The notes under the pieces: model-generated
The model's database searches: none
What the model saw: the letters and a program-made list of their open reading frames with translations, nothing else
What the model was told of the DNA's origin: nothing
Shown: one piece after another, positions 9,701 to 19,817 of the stretch
Layout of the letters: every line of letters begins with the position of its first letter
Numbering within the stretch: position 1 is the first letter of the stretch
From: Chloromonas sp. AAM2
Taxonomy: Eukaryota; Chlorophyta; Chlorophyceae; Chlamydomonadales; Chlamydomonadaceae
Direction of reading: 5' to 3'
NCBI GenBank assembly: GCA_004335635.1
Contig: QAXH01005088.1
Location: 912-29,254, forward strand
Length of the DNA: 28,343 nucleotides
Program-made: the position numbers and the translations under genes

Positions 9701-12700
9701 CTCCAGCCATTTACTTTGGCGCAGTTCCTGTACCTGTTGCCAGTCAGCCATCACATGTACAGCAACCACAGCCTGCAGCTAATCACGCACAAGCGCCAGA
9801 GGGGCCCAAAGCACCGGGCAAAGGGGATACCTCTCCCTGTGCAGATGGGCAGGCAAACGGTTCTGTATCTGCGCCGGCCTTTGTGCCCTCTGCACCTTCC
9901 AATGCAGGGCCTGCACAGCCACAAGCAAGTGCTCTGCCAGCCGCTGCACCTGCTGGCCACACAACAATGCGTCAAACCCCACATATGCAAGGCCAACCGC
10001 CAATCACCATGATGATGCCCGGTCACATGGCTCCTCACGGCATGCGCCCAATGCACATGCCTGCGCAACAAATCCCCAATCAGCCACAACCCATGGTGCC
10101 TCGCCAGCCCGGTCAGGTAATGCCAGGCAACATGGTTTCAGGCGTGATGACAGGACCAAGGATGACAGCCACACAGGTGCCGATTATGCCAGCCCAACAT
10201 GCACCGTATCCCAACCCTCCTATGCCAAACGGCATTATGATGCCTGGACCGAGTGGCCCTGGCCACTACATCCAGCTGATCAACCACCACCAGCATCAAA
10301 ACCACCCTGGGATGATGTCAGCCAATGGTCCCATGCCTCCAGGACACATGGTGCACATGCACATGCCCGGCCAGCAGCCTCCACCACCACACAGCATGCA
10401 GCCCATGCACTCAGCACCTGTGCAGTCCGTTCCCCTCCAGGGCCAACCGCAGTCCCCTGCTGCCGCACTGCCTCCGCCACCCTCAACCAGTGCGCCCCCC
10501 GATGGGGAAGCGCCCAAGCCCCATCCTGTGCAGGACAACCCAGCGCCTGCCCAAGCAGTAGACAAGACGTTGAATGTAGCCGCCAAGCCGTTTGTTCCAT
10601 CCTTTGGCCCTAAGGCTGGGCCACCACCAGCAGCTGTCTCTCCTCAGCATCAGCTGCCACAACACCAGCAACAACTACAGCATCACCAGCAACAGCTGCC
10701 ACAACACCAGCACCAGCAGCACCAGCAACACCAGCAGCAGCACCAGCAGATGGGTAGCCCGTCAGCCATGAACGGACACCCTGCAGGCATGTTGTACCCC
10801 ATGCATGTGCCACCTCAACAGCTGGGCATGATGCAGGGCCAGCCGTACCCTGGTCAGTACCCTGGCATGCAGCAGGGTGTGCGCGGCCCTCCTGGGCCCC
10901 CTTCACAGCCAAGCAACCGGGGCGATAGACGGCAGATTGCCCGGCAGCAGCAGCAGGGTAACATGCACATGCCGCCTCCGCAGCAACAACAGCAACAACA
11001 GATGCCACCGCAACAGCCAGGGCAGCAGTTCATGATGATGCCCAACGGAATGTCGATTGACCCGCGGACACACATGATGATGCACCACATGCCACCCATG
11101 CCACATCAGATGGCCCATCAGATGCAAATGCCTATCAACATGCATCCGGGCATGCACCCTATGATAATGATGCCACCCATGCCCCCAGCACCAGCAGTTC
11201 AGCCACCTGCTCTACCCCCAGCCACCACTGCTGCTACCATGCCTCCACCTTCAAACACCACCAGCAAACCGCAAGCAGAATCTCTTCCACTCAGCCCAGA
11301 CGGTCCCTTGGATCGTTCTCACAACACAAGCGACAACAGCAGTACATCTGAAGACAGCCATGCAGTTGCTCAGCAGAGCACAGCAGAACAACAAACATCA
11401 CACCGACCTCAGCCACCAGCAGATGTGGCTGCTGCTCCACTACCTGCAGCTGCTGTACCAGCGGAAGCTCGACCCTCACCTGTTTCCCTGGATGGCCCAG
11501 TTGCTGATGCCACAGCAGCTGCAGCCGCCACAGCAGCTGCACCCACTGCCACACAAATAGCCAGCAAATCTTCGTGGTCTGCTGTGGCTGCAAGAGAGAA
11601 GGCTGCAAGCGCTGAGGCAGGCAGTAGCAGTCCAGCCCGGCCTAGCTCAGGGGCTGCTGCACAGCCAGCAGCACCTGCCGCATCCATCATGCCAGCCCCT
11701 GCACAGCCGGCTCCTCCCGGTAGCATCTCATGGAAGAACATGCTTCAACAGAACCTATCATCGGAGGCACAGCCACGCTGGGTAGGCACTCCACCCGTGG
11801 GCAATTTCCTTGCAGTTCCAGCCACCACACTTCAAGGCCAGGCCAAGCTGCACGTGACAGAAACAGGCGTTGCTGTGTATGAGGCACAGGGGCATGCACC
11901 ACGCAGCCTACAGCTTGTACGGGGCCTGCGCAATGGCGAAGGCGAGTACAACTGTTTCCTCAACGTCATTATCCAGAGCATGTGGCACCTGCGCCCTTTC
12001 CGCCAGGCTATGCTGGCCATGCAGCCAGCACGGGATGGTGGGTCTGACACGCAGGTGCAGGCTGCTCTCTGTACCATTTTTAAGGCGATGGCAGCCAAGC
12101 CAGCAGCAGCCAGCAGTGGTGCACCTGCTCAGGGCGGTCGCACAGTGTCTCCAGCCGAACTGCGCACAGCACTGGCTGCTCTTGATCACGGCCAGGCAGC
12201 AGTGCGGGTTGAGCAGAGCGACATGCATGATGCAGCCGAGGTGCTGGCTCAGATATTGGAGTGCCTGCACAGGGCGGAGGCTGGCACAAGTGCAGGTCCA
12301 GGTTCTGCTGCAGTGCATGACATCACTCTACCATTGAAGGTGAAGCAGGCATCAGCTGGTCGCAGTCCTGCGCCCAGCTCTACTGTTCACCGCTTGTTCG
12401 GTATTGATGTTCAAACGGCATGCCCAGTCACCGACTCCACGGAAGAGGATGGGCGGAAAATGTCACGCAACCAGCGCAGTTCCAACCAGCTACCCAGCCT
12501 GCAGCAATCTGTCAATGCACCAGCTGCTGCGACAACAACAGGGGACGTGCTCCAGTTCACCAAGTTCTTTCACCTCGTACCAGCTCAAGGTGTGTACACC
12601 AAGCTTTTGACACCAGTCCACCCTTGCTGGTACTCAGTTTGCACACACTGGATTACACTGCATTGCATTGCCGTGGGATCCAGCTCACCCTTCTTGCACA

Positions 12701-13504
12701 CGACTTATTCCAAAGAGGGTGGGATGCCCATACAGTTCGTGCTTGTCATGCTGTTTGCAGGCCTGCGCCAGGCCTATGCAGACGCACTCCCGCCATCTGG
12801 AACGCCCGACTTCTCCTGGGAGGAGCTGCTGGTGGCTGTGGAGGCGGCAGGCACAGGGCAGGCCCACAGCGGCGAGCCCATCCAGCCCAGTGTCTCGCTG
12901 CTCCGCCGGCCCAAGGTCTTCACACTCGCAGTCGTCTGGGAGTCACCGCAGGTGCGTTCAGTTAATGAAGCCAAGAGGTAGTCATCGCAGTTTAAGCGAA
13001 CAGAGAAGCAGCACAAACCTCACTGCTTGGTCTTGCATCACCATGGTACGTCCCAGTTTCCTTCACTGCCATTGCTAACGAGTTTGTTTGCAACAGCACC
13101 ACAATGCCATGTGCAAAAATAACAAACATGGCCGCGCGCTCAGGCAGGCCACTTCTGAGCACTGTTGCATGCCTCTTGCTGTGCAGGTTCCATCGGAGGC
13201 CATCAAGGCCACGCTTGCAGCGTTTGGCCCCGCGCTCGAGGTGCCTGCTCTGTTCCGCATTCCACCGGGCGCAGCGGCCGCCTGGCCCGCAGGCCACGGG
13301 TCCACGTACACACTGAGGGCAGTTATCTGCTACTTTGGGCACCACTACCTTGCCTTCGTGCTGTCAGAAGAGCTCAACCTGTGGCTGGGCTTCGATGACG
13401 CGGAAATCACACTGATCGGCCGCTGGTCAGACGTGTGCCGCTCCATGCTTGCACGCCGTCTGCAGCCATCGCTGCTCATTTACGAGGATGTGTCTTCAGC
13501 ATGA
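3721..13504 (+). CDS. Plant-type ubiquitin carboxyl-terminal hydrolase-related protein (C19 family), giant disordered insertion
   Basis: Exons placed by phase: 3721-3804, 3883-4099, 4211-4484, 4608-5028, 5243-5371, 5643-5777, 5909-6202, 6468-6626, 6809-6895, 7031-7176, 7332-7463, 7657-7825, 8003-8218, 8609-8793, 8952-12589, 12761-12951, 13187-13504. These total 6,795 nt, about 2,264 aa. The acceptor of exon 2 is uncertain, and an extra exon may lie near 5116-5204. The start has a good context (agcATGG). The order matches plant At3g47890/At3g47910-type proteins: a conserved stretch before a degenerate C2H2 finger (TWKLWSW...QHITDKHV), long helical and charged coiled-coil exons (4608-9130), then a USP fold. 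The Cys box is GLRNGEGEYNCFLNVIIQ (Cys 11953-11955), the His box FGHHYLAF (His 13343-13345), followed by GFDD (Asp 13394-13396). About 860 residues between coiled coil and USP fold are Q/P/A/M/H-rich. Plant relatives are often called inactive; here the triad is present, so activity is open. Role inferred: ubiquitin recognition or removal. Confidence 0.9.
4708..4785 (+). repeat. Arg/Glu-rich charged helix repeat in the deubiquitinase gene
   Basis: Exon 4 of the large gene carries an imperfect GAGCGN/GAGAGG tract that encodes alternating Arg and Glu (RERERERERE), passing into Lys/Glu and Asp/Lys. This is expected to form a rigid single alpha helix or to drive electrostatic contacts; that reading is inference from sequence. 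It is followed by a short Gly/Ser linker and then a well-conserved helical region (DTNIELINVMLEALEQEHEV). Confidence 0.7.
9133..11740 (+). other. Coding segment for a large disordered Q/P/A/M/H-rich region
   Basis: This stretch of the 3.6-kb exon stays open in one frame and encodes roughly 860 residues without predicted fold. Sub-regions in order: Gln-rich with charged residues; a poly-Gln tract; an Ala/Pro/Thr-rich part; several Met/Pro/His-rich blocks (for example MMMPGHMAPHGMRPMHM and HMMMHHMPPMPHQMAHQM, about 10,000-11,190); a second Gln/His tract (about 10,650-10,750); and a Ser/Ala-rich part with acidic residues. It lies between the coiled-coil region and the catalytic fold. Low complexity of this kind is typical of condensate-forming or scaffold proteins. 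The Met/His density is unusual and might bind metal, which is speculative. Confidence 0.8.
9394..9480 (+). repeat. Poly-glutamine tract (CAG/CAA)
   Basis: Seven CAG codons, one CCA (Pro), then 21 further Gln codons that mix CAA and CAG. The regular CAA interruptions should make the tract more stable than pure CAG. The opposite strand is open for the same distance and would encode Leu/Val/Ala, but only as a by-product of the repeat. Confidence 0.95.
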
Positions 13505-14533
13505 TTTCAGACAGTTGGCCGCGTGATGGTGTTCCGGCAAGGCGAAGTATCCATACCCTCGGTGTTGTTTGGTTAAGTGTGGTTTGATGTGTAGCTCTTT
13601 CTAACGACCATACACCAGCCATTGCTGCGTGGTGTCCTGACTGCAGGCTGGAAAGTGAAAGGGTTGTGCATTTCTGCTTTAATCCGCACTCTACGATGCG
13701 TTTGAGATTTTGGTTTGAGTGTGCATGTCTCTGTAGGAGGGCAACCGGAAGAAATGGTGAAATATCCTGACAGTGCAATGCGTATTTGTTGGCCTGAACA
13801 TGTCTGGTTGTCGCCACGTCTGGTTGTGTGGTCATCAGACATTGGCTCGTGTTCCATCATCAAGAAAACCTTGGGCCGGCTTGCAGCCCCCTTCATGGGG
13901 TTTGATCAGAGTTTCATGTAGCTAGTACGACGCCCATGCTATCAACTGCTGAGAGGCATACTTTTCCCTCTCGCATCAGGGTTGAGCACTGGTGGAGGCA
14001 TCTCGTAGGCCATCGTTGGTCGTAGTTAGGACACTGACGATTTGCTCTGTTTGTGGAATTGACACCTAAAGCTTGCATCCCCCGGGCCAGGAGGTGTTCA
14101 GCTACCAGCAGTAGAGCAGCAGGTGTAGTCTAGCTACACTTTGTTTAGATGCTCAAGAAGATGGTTGCGGCCCCAGCAACATCCGTATCAGCTTTACAAG
14201 GTCTGACGCCTTAGAAACTTTACAGACTGCCCTGCATTTTCATATGGTTACGGAGATCGAGGGCATTAGCAAGTGTTTGGGCGACCAGGTTTGCGTTAGG
14301 TGTTGAGTGCAAATGCAAGGTGGTGCAGGAGGTTTACACTTGCTAGACATTTTTGCGTGTTCTTATCATTGCATGCGTCTTCAGGTGCACAAGTCCCAGT
14401 ACACTGTCATTGCCAGTGATGCTGCTCATGTCAGTCTCTTGATGTCCTGTTCCAGGGCAATGTGAAAATCAACCTGCTTTGCCATCAGCGCAAAGTGTAG
14501 TGATGAAGCCCGGAAACTGGCATTTACTGGAGG

Positions 14534-14560
14534 AACCGGTAGTTTGTGCTTGTACCGGTT
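14534..14560. repeat. Perfect 8-bp inverted repeat (hairpin)
   Basis: AACCGGTA at 14534-14541 and TACCGGTT at 14553-14560 are perfect inverted copies separated by 11 bases. There is no T-run after the stem and no adjacent coding end, so a terminator role is not supported; a remnant of a transposon end or a chance hairpin are both possible. Confidence 0.6.
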
Positions 14561-14858
14561 GTACAGCCCTGTGAATGGTTCGTGGCGAATGGCAAGGGTG
14601 TTGTGCGGCTTGGCATCGTTGCTAAGATGCAGGGCAGCGGTTTTGATTTCGTTGCTCTAGCTGTGCGAGCAATGGCACCAAGTGGCGTACTCAGGTTGCG
14701 TCTGCAAGCTACAAAGATTCTCAGCCCGGCCTCTGTGATGTGGCTTGGGCGGTGTGAACATGGGATAGGCGCAAACTGCGTGTTCATGTCAAACATGCTT
14801 GTTCACGTCACGCGTGACACTGCAAGCTACGCAGAGGACAAGATGCAGGCTTGTTCAA

Positions 14859-14919
14859 GTACAAATGCACACATGGGTACAAATGCAGAGGCACAAATGG
14901 GTACGAATGTACACATAGG
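14859..14919 (+). repeat. Short degenerate tandem array
   Basis: Three head-to-tail variants of a roughly 18-24 bp unit begin with GTACAAATG or GTACGAATG and end with ACATGG, AAATGG or ACATAGG. The copies differ by small insertions and substitutions, which suggests an old minisatellite. It is open in one plus-strand frame and would encode repeated MGTN-like steps, but nothing else supports coding. Confidence 0.6.
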
Positions 14920-15847
14920 CACACCACTGGAGTACAGCAGTCACCTGCTAATATTCGTCTGGTGCATGTGGCAGTGGAACAGCTGTTGATCACCAAGTTT
15001 CGTGTGCCAGTGAGTGGCACTGAGATTTGTAGATACAAACAATCAACACCAGTAAGGGTGATGACAATGACCTGACACATGTAGAGCGTTGTAGGCAGTC
15101 CTTTCTGCTCTTGTACCGTGCAGAATTCTGTGCATTGTGTGCATGGCTTTTGGATCATCCTCAAGGGCCGCTCATGCTGCTAGTACAAATGCCACCTTAA
15201 GCGACCCTTGTCCAGTGCAAACCGGCAGCAGAGCGAGGTTGACCTGCTTTCAACGTGATGTAACGATTTGGATTCCCGTACAAGCATGTCTGTTTCACAC
15301 ACGTTGCACTGGCAAGTTGCTCCAGCTTGGTTGGAGGAGGTGCTAGAAATCACGACAAAACAAAACACTGCATTTCTCAACAAGGGCTTCAACAGAGATG
15401 AAGTTCACTGAAAGCATGGTTGCGCATGTTAGCATTGCATGCAGAACACCCGGCGTTCAAACAATAACCCGTCACAAGTTGTGAAGCCTTGAGAAGGAAC
15501 CCGTGCATGCATATTTCCGAAATACTGCTGAGCCTGGATAGGCTCATCAGTGCCTGACCGCTGTATATGTGCCTGCAGCTGGACGTTGAGTGGTGCTGCT
15601 GGTAGGTGTGGACAGATGCCTGCTTGCTGGTGCTTGTGCATTGCGCTGCTTCTGTTCTGCCTGTTGAGATGAACCGCTAGGGTTCAGCTCTATCCTGCAC
15701 CAAAAATTGCAAAGCGAGTCCCGTCGGGCTCGTTACGATAATTCTCAATGCAACGTGCTGTTGGCAGCGGCTGAAAAGCTGCGTGCTCCGAGAAATCTGG
15801 CCAACATTTAGAATTGCGTAAAACGAGCCAACCAACTCAGACTGTCG

Positions 15848-16114
15848 GTGCGCCATGCGGACCGCTGTTTTCATTTTGGTATGAAGCAAGCAGTAAGCGT
15901 CGCAGTTTTGCGGCGAGGTGGTGTGAGGTTGCTTCCCAGCGATGTCTTGCGACTTCGTGCTTTGTCCACGGGGATTGCCACAAACATTGCGGACATGATG
16001 AAAGAGTTGAGTAACTTGAACATACCCGCAACCTCTGCCAACGAAGCTGTAGTTCGGAACTTTGTGGGCCGGGTATCGCACGCAAGTATCGTATGCACTG
16101 CCTGGGATGTGGAC
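15848..16114 (+). CDS. Possible coding exon of unknown protein in a CpG-rich patch
   Basis: An open frame that could begin at an ATG at 15848 or 15881 ends at a strong splice donor (GTGAGT at 16115) in phase 0. The translation from 15881 begins MKQAVSVAVLRRGG and contains two helix-like stretches (LSTGIATNIADMMKELSN and SANEAVVRNFVGRVSHA). No family was recognised. An Arg-rich amphipathic start followed by RALSTG resembles a mitochondrial presequence with a cleavage site, but that is weak. The opposite strand is also open here, and downstream exons of matching phase were not identified, so this may be non-coding or transposon-derived. Confidence 0.3.
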
Positions 16115-16118
16115 GTGA

Positions 16119-16241
16119 GTGGCTCCTGATGTAGATGATCTTGTGCTGGTGCGATTGAAGCGCAAACTGGTGTACATGGGACACATGCTGAGAAAGTTGG
16201 ATGATGGGCAACTCCTGTACTCCTGTTGGGCAACCCATTAA
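16119..16241 (+). mobile_element. Possible LINE C-terminal relic
   Basis: Frame 3 is open from 16119 to a TAA at 16239-16241 and reads VRLKRKLVYMGHMLRKLDDG in the middle. An Arg-rich helix, then xxxGHxLR, then a DDG/DDR turn is a pattern common near the C-terminus of LINE reverse transcriptases. Only about 40 residues are visible, without a reverse transcriptase domain, so this is a weak call. It partly overlaps the intron that would follow the preceding possible exon. Confidence 0.2.
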
Positions 16242-16655
16242 AAGTATGTTGTAACCAGGGCAACCCATGGTAAAACCGGGCAGATGAATTGTAAGCATTG
16301 GCAGCGGTTCATCTGAGGCGACCGAAGGATGCGGCGAAGCCATTCTATGCATTCGTTGAATGCCCTATGCTTGCCCATGGCAATGCCCACGTGCTGCAGG
16401 TGCCGGAAAGGATTAGTCGGCGAAACGCCACTTAGTCGGCTGAGGTGGCGACCTTTCCTGTATCCTACCATCAGAGCTACCACCTTGTCCGTGGTTAACA
16501 CGCGGGAAGCCGAGAGAAATCCGACCGCCATAGGCGCACTTTCGATAGGCATCGCACATCCGTTCGCAATCATGACTCAGGAATTCTGTACACCGTGGTG
16601 GCTAAAGGAATGCAGATGCCTCCCAAGCGACGCTGTAGCCCAGTGCTCGGAGGTG

Positions 16656-18050
16656 CAGTCACAGGAAGTGCACAGTCGGAGTTGTACAGTGCAAGTGGAC
16701 AAAGGTCAAAGATACAGGCATTGCACAGAGGTCCGGAAGCTTTTTAGACATTGCGCTGGAAGGTGAGCGACGCCGAAAAAAGTCTGACGAGGCTGGATGC
16801 GCAAGCTTCCACACACGACTTGGCAAGCTCACGATGCGTGGGTATCAGCAGCTGATGTTGCTTTCTGTAGCTCGTCTGGTGTGGCATGGGATGTGGCTCA
16901 TGCACATGGGCAGGTGTGTGTGCATGGCACATCATGTTGTCTGGTAGGAGGGTAGCCTTGATGCCTGTGGACAGCCTTAGCAATCAACGCTCTATGTCTT
17001 CGTTGTGCTTGCTGCACACAGAGAGCCAGAGGAGATAAGTAGCAGTGTCATTGAGACACATGAGCGGATTCCTGATGAGCCTGAACCTGAGGCACCAGCA
17101 GGCAGCCCACACAATGCTGAGACCGGCCAATTATTGGAGGAGCTCTGGTCCCTCGCATCAGAACTCAAAGACGATCTGCTGAAAACAGGCAAAGCAGGTG
17201 TGTGCAGTCTGCTGCATGGGGCATGCGCTATGCCGTGTGGCAGGCACCTTTGCCAGCACTGTCAACAACTGCCATTGAGGCATAAGTCTCAAAGAGTAAG
17301 CCATTGTGTGGCTGCGGAAATGCATGTTGAAAGAGCAAGAGCTGGCATTGCACTGCTGGCTGGAGTCAATAGTAATAGGCTGAATACCTACAACTATGCG
17401 TTGACTATGGCATGGCTGTCGTTACAACTTCGTTATGTGATTCAGCCCTGCAAACCAGCATGTGAAGAGCTGCAGTGCCTGTGTTCTCTTTGTGCAGGCG
17501 CTGTGCAGCAGGCAAAACAGACAAATCGAAGCATGTCCCAGCCAGGCCTATTGGGCCGGTTGTTTGGCTGGAGTTCGCCCTCAGACGGTAAGCATAAATG
17601 GCCATAAGCAGTGTATTTGTAAACAGGTTACGATCGGCGCGTGGCAGGCGGCTTGGTCGGTGCAGGGTTGAGTTATCTTCGCAGGGGTGCTGCAGAATGG
17701 ATGCGTCAGTCCTGCCACAGCATCATGTGCGGCAATCCTATCAGAATTTGAGGCATATCAGCTCCTGCTCGCTGCTTCTGGCCAGATTACATGGCTTGCG
17801 TGCTCAGTGAATATCATCGCAGGACACCACCTCACACTTGGCCACCAGCAATCACATTTTTGCTGCATGCTGTTCATGCAGGAGTGCGGAACGCCCGCCC
17901 CCTGGGCAGCCCGAGCAGGCAGATCCTTCAGGCATACGCGTTGCCTCAGCAGGATGTCTAGCGTGGATGTCTAGTGGCTGGTGTCTGGTGTGTGTGCTGC
18001 TTGCACTGACAACGCAAGGCCCTCAGAGGCTTGCCAACCCCTTGGTCTGA
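16656..18050 (+). CDS. Hypothetical multi-exon protein, unrecognised
   Basis: Two exons are well supported by phase. Exon 17024-17197 follows a CACACAGAG acceptor, ends at a GT donor in phase 1, and encodes EPEEISSSVIETHERIPDEP and, further on, LLEELWSLASELKDDLLKTG. Exon 17498-17587 enters in phase 1 and encodes AVQQAKQTNRSMSQPGLLGR and LFGWSSPSD. An upstream exon ending at 16762 (donor GTGAGC, phase 1) reads QRSGSFLDIALE and joins in phase; its 5' edge is not resolved. Downstream candidates are 17685-17806 and a last exon from 17882; the frame of the last exon is uncertain, one option ending with a hydrophobic stretch (WCLVCVLLALTT) and a stop at 18050. The protein would be acidic, helical and partly disordered, possibly tail-anchored. 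A SNARE such as USE1 was considered but not convincing. Function unknown. Confidence 0.4.
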
Positions 18051-18163
18051 ATTCTTCTCAAGGGGTAACGTCCCTTTGAACAATAATAACACTCCTTGCA
18101 TGAATTGAATTTGGTCTGTCTGGCACTGCCACTTATTTGTTGGGAAAAGCGCAGGAACAGTTT

Positions 18164-18189
18164 TTACAAGGAGGCAGTGCACACCAGGA
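18164..18189 (+). repeat. 26-bp dispersed repeat, copy 1
   Basis: TTACAAGGAGGCAGTGCACA plus six further bases recur at 27873-27898 in the same orientation with one mismatch, about 9.7 kb away. No longer alignment is seen around either copy. Probably a fragment of an interspersed element. Confidence 0.6.
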
Positions 18190-18231
18190 CTTGACTTGCG
18201 TAGCAGCTGCAAAGAAGATGAATGTCACTTC

Positions 18232-18311
18232 TAGAACAGTTCTTGCGAGTCAAAATGACAACTGCGTGTTGTAGAACAGTTCTTGCGAGTCGAAATGACA
18301 ACTGCGTGTTG
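18232..18311 (+). repeat. 40-bp tandem duplication
   Basis: Two adjacent 40-bp units, 18232-18271 and 18272-18311, each begin TAGAACAGTTCTTGCGAGTC and differ at a single base (18252 versus 18292, A to G). Each unit also contains the short palindrome AGAACAGTTCT. The near-identity indicates a recent duplication. No coding function is apparent. Confidence 0.95.
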
Positions 18312-19817
18312 TCAAAAAGCCAACTGATAACCGTACACGCCCGCTCAGTTTCCCACTGCAAAACACACGCATAAGAGCTGGAAGTCACACAAGAAGTGTC
18401 CTAGAACTGGCAAACATGTTCTGGTTTTCTATTAGATGTTGAGTGTGAAAGTAGTAAATGCAGTGGCGTAAGACTGACTGAAGTTGTCTGTCTGGTCGGT
18501 GCGGTCACCGCGTGAGAATCTCTGGGTGTGCCTTTCTGAGGGCAGCTTTTCATTTCGTCGCCTGCACCGGCAGGGAGGTAACCTGTCATTTGATGCTTCT
18601 GCTTCGCGTCATAGCCCAACACATAAACATCAGTGTGGACGCGGCTGGTAACATTGTTTTTGGTGTTTTGTGTGCTCTGCCAGTCAGAGAGTTCTCAGCT
18701 TAACAACTTCTATTTAACCTCTGATAGTTGACTGCATGAAGCATTACATCAGGGTGTAAGAAGGAATCAGGACTTTCTTTACCAGTCTCGTGTGCAGCAT
18801 CGCACAGGCCTGTCTTGCATCAGCCCTTGTATGTCAAAGGCTCAGTGCACAGTTGTCAAGAGCATATCGTCAACTACACACGCATTGCGGCATCACAGGG
18901 CCAGCTGATTGATGACAAATTACAGGCTCATCATGATGGCCACGCATGCGTCGGTCCATTCAAATTACTCGCAGTCTGTCGCAGATCCAGCGAGACACTT
19001 AACTAAACACATCAAGACAAGATAGCACCTGAGGCCAGGATATGACGCTGTGCCACATCACAAATACAAGCCCCAGATATGAATCAACTGTCGAAAGACC
19101 AGACTGAGTGGCGGTTTGACCCAACCCGTATTCGTACATTCCACAGTTTGATCCAGCTCGCGAAGAAAACGAATGCAATGTATCGTAAAAGTCGACAGCT
19201 TTGGATCGCCTGAGATCAGTCTAGAAAGCCTGGAACAGACTAAACCCGCACTGACTATGCACTGACATGCAATATTCGCAGGCCACTGCCTCTGGACAGG
19301 GCCTGGACTTTTGAGCAGGCTCATATTTGATTGTGGCGGCGGCCAGGCCTAGAACATGATATCCTGGCACACGGCTCAGCATAGCTGTGTGCAAGCACAG
19401 CCATCATGTGCACACTTATGAACAACAGCACCTTGCCTGTGCAAAAAGCAACTGAGATGTGTGGATTCTCATTAGAACCAGTATCATGTGAGGCTGAGCT
19501 GGCAGCAATCGTTGACCTGGGCGTCGCTGGAGGTGGCATGGCGTGTTGCTTGCAGCGTGTGCTGTCCCAGAACCGGCGAACGGACGGTGTCGGGATCTTG
19601 AGTTCTTGGAGCAGGAAGGAGGTAACAACAAGAGGCGCATGGAAGCAGCACGAAAGCAAAGTGGCGCATCCACTACGCAAGGGTCGCTTGCTTGTCTTGC
19701 AGGATGGAACGTGAGGGTGACATGCTGCTGAGGGGTCAGCAAGCTCACTGAGCGGTCTCATTTTGACTGACTAGAGACTAGATCGGATACCCTCAGATCT
19801 GAGGCTCAATCTTTCAG
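18312..19817. other. Interval without a recognised gene, downstream of ITPK
   Basis: ITPK ends at 19818 on the minus strand, so part of this interval should be its 3' UTR. On the plus strand, an open frame at 19406-19714 and an overlapping one at 19543-19731 (with a helix-like RDLEFLEQEGGNNKRRMEAA) look somewhat protein-like, but no start, partner exon or domain could be assigned. I see nothing else that I can support. Confidence 0.35.

Larger units (their letters stand above)
13505..15690. other. Gene-poor interval after the deubiquitinase gene
   Basis: No exon with a recognisable domain or consistent splice phase was found on either strand. The first part must hold the 3' UTR of the upstream gene; no TGTAA-type polyadenylation word was seen within about 1.7 kb of the stop, so the signal is either different or distant. 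Two local structures stand out, an inverted repeat at 14534-14560 and a short degenerate tandem array at 14859-14919, and are listed separately. Confidence 0.4.

Noticed and set aside
14546..14989. 147-codon plus-strand frame with repeated MGTN steps
   Set aside because: The repeats come from the short tandem array in the DNA; no domain or splice support.
17024..17587. USE1-type SNARE identity for the unknown gene
   Set aside because: The helix LLEELWSLASELKDDLL recalls the family, but the heptad core and central Gln/Asp position cannot be aligned, and the segment after it is Pro/Gly-rich rather than a continued coiled coil.
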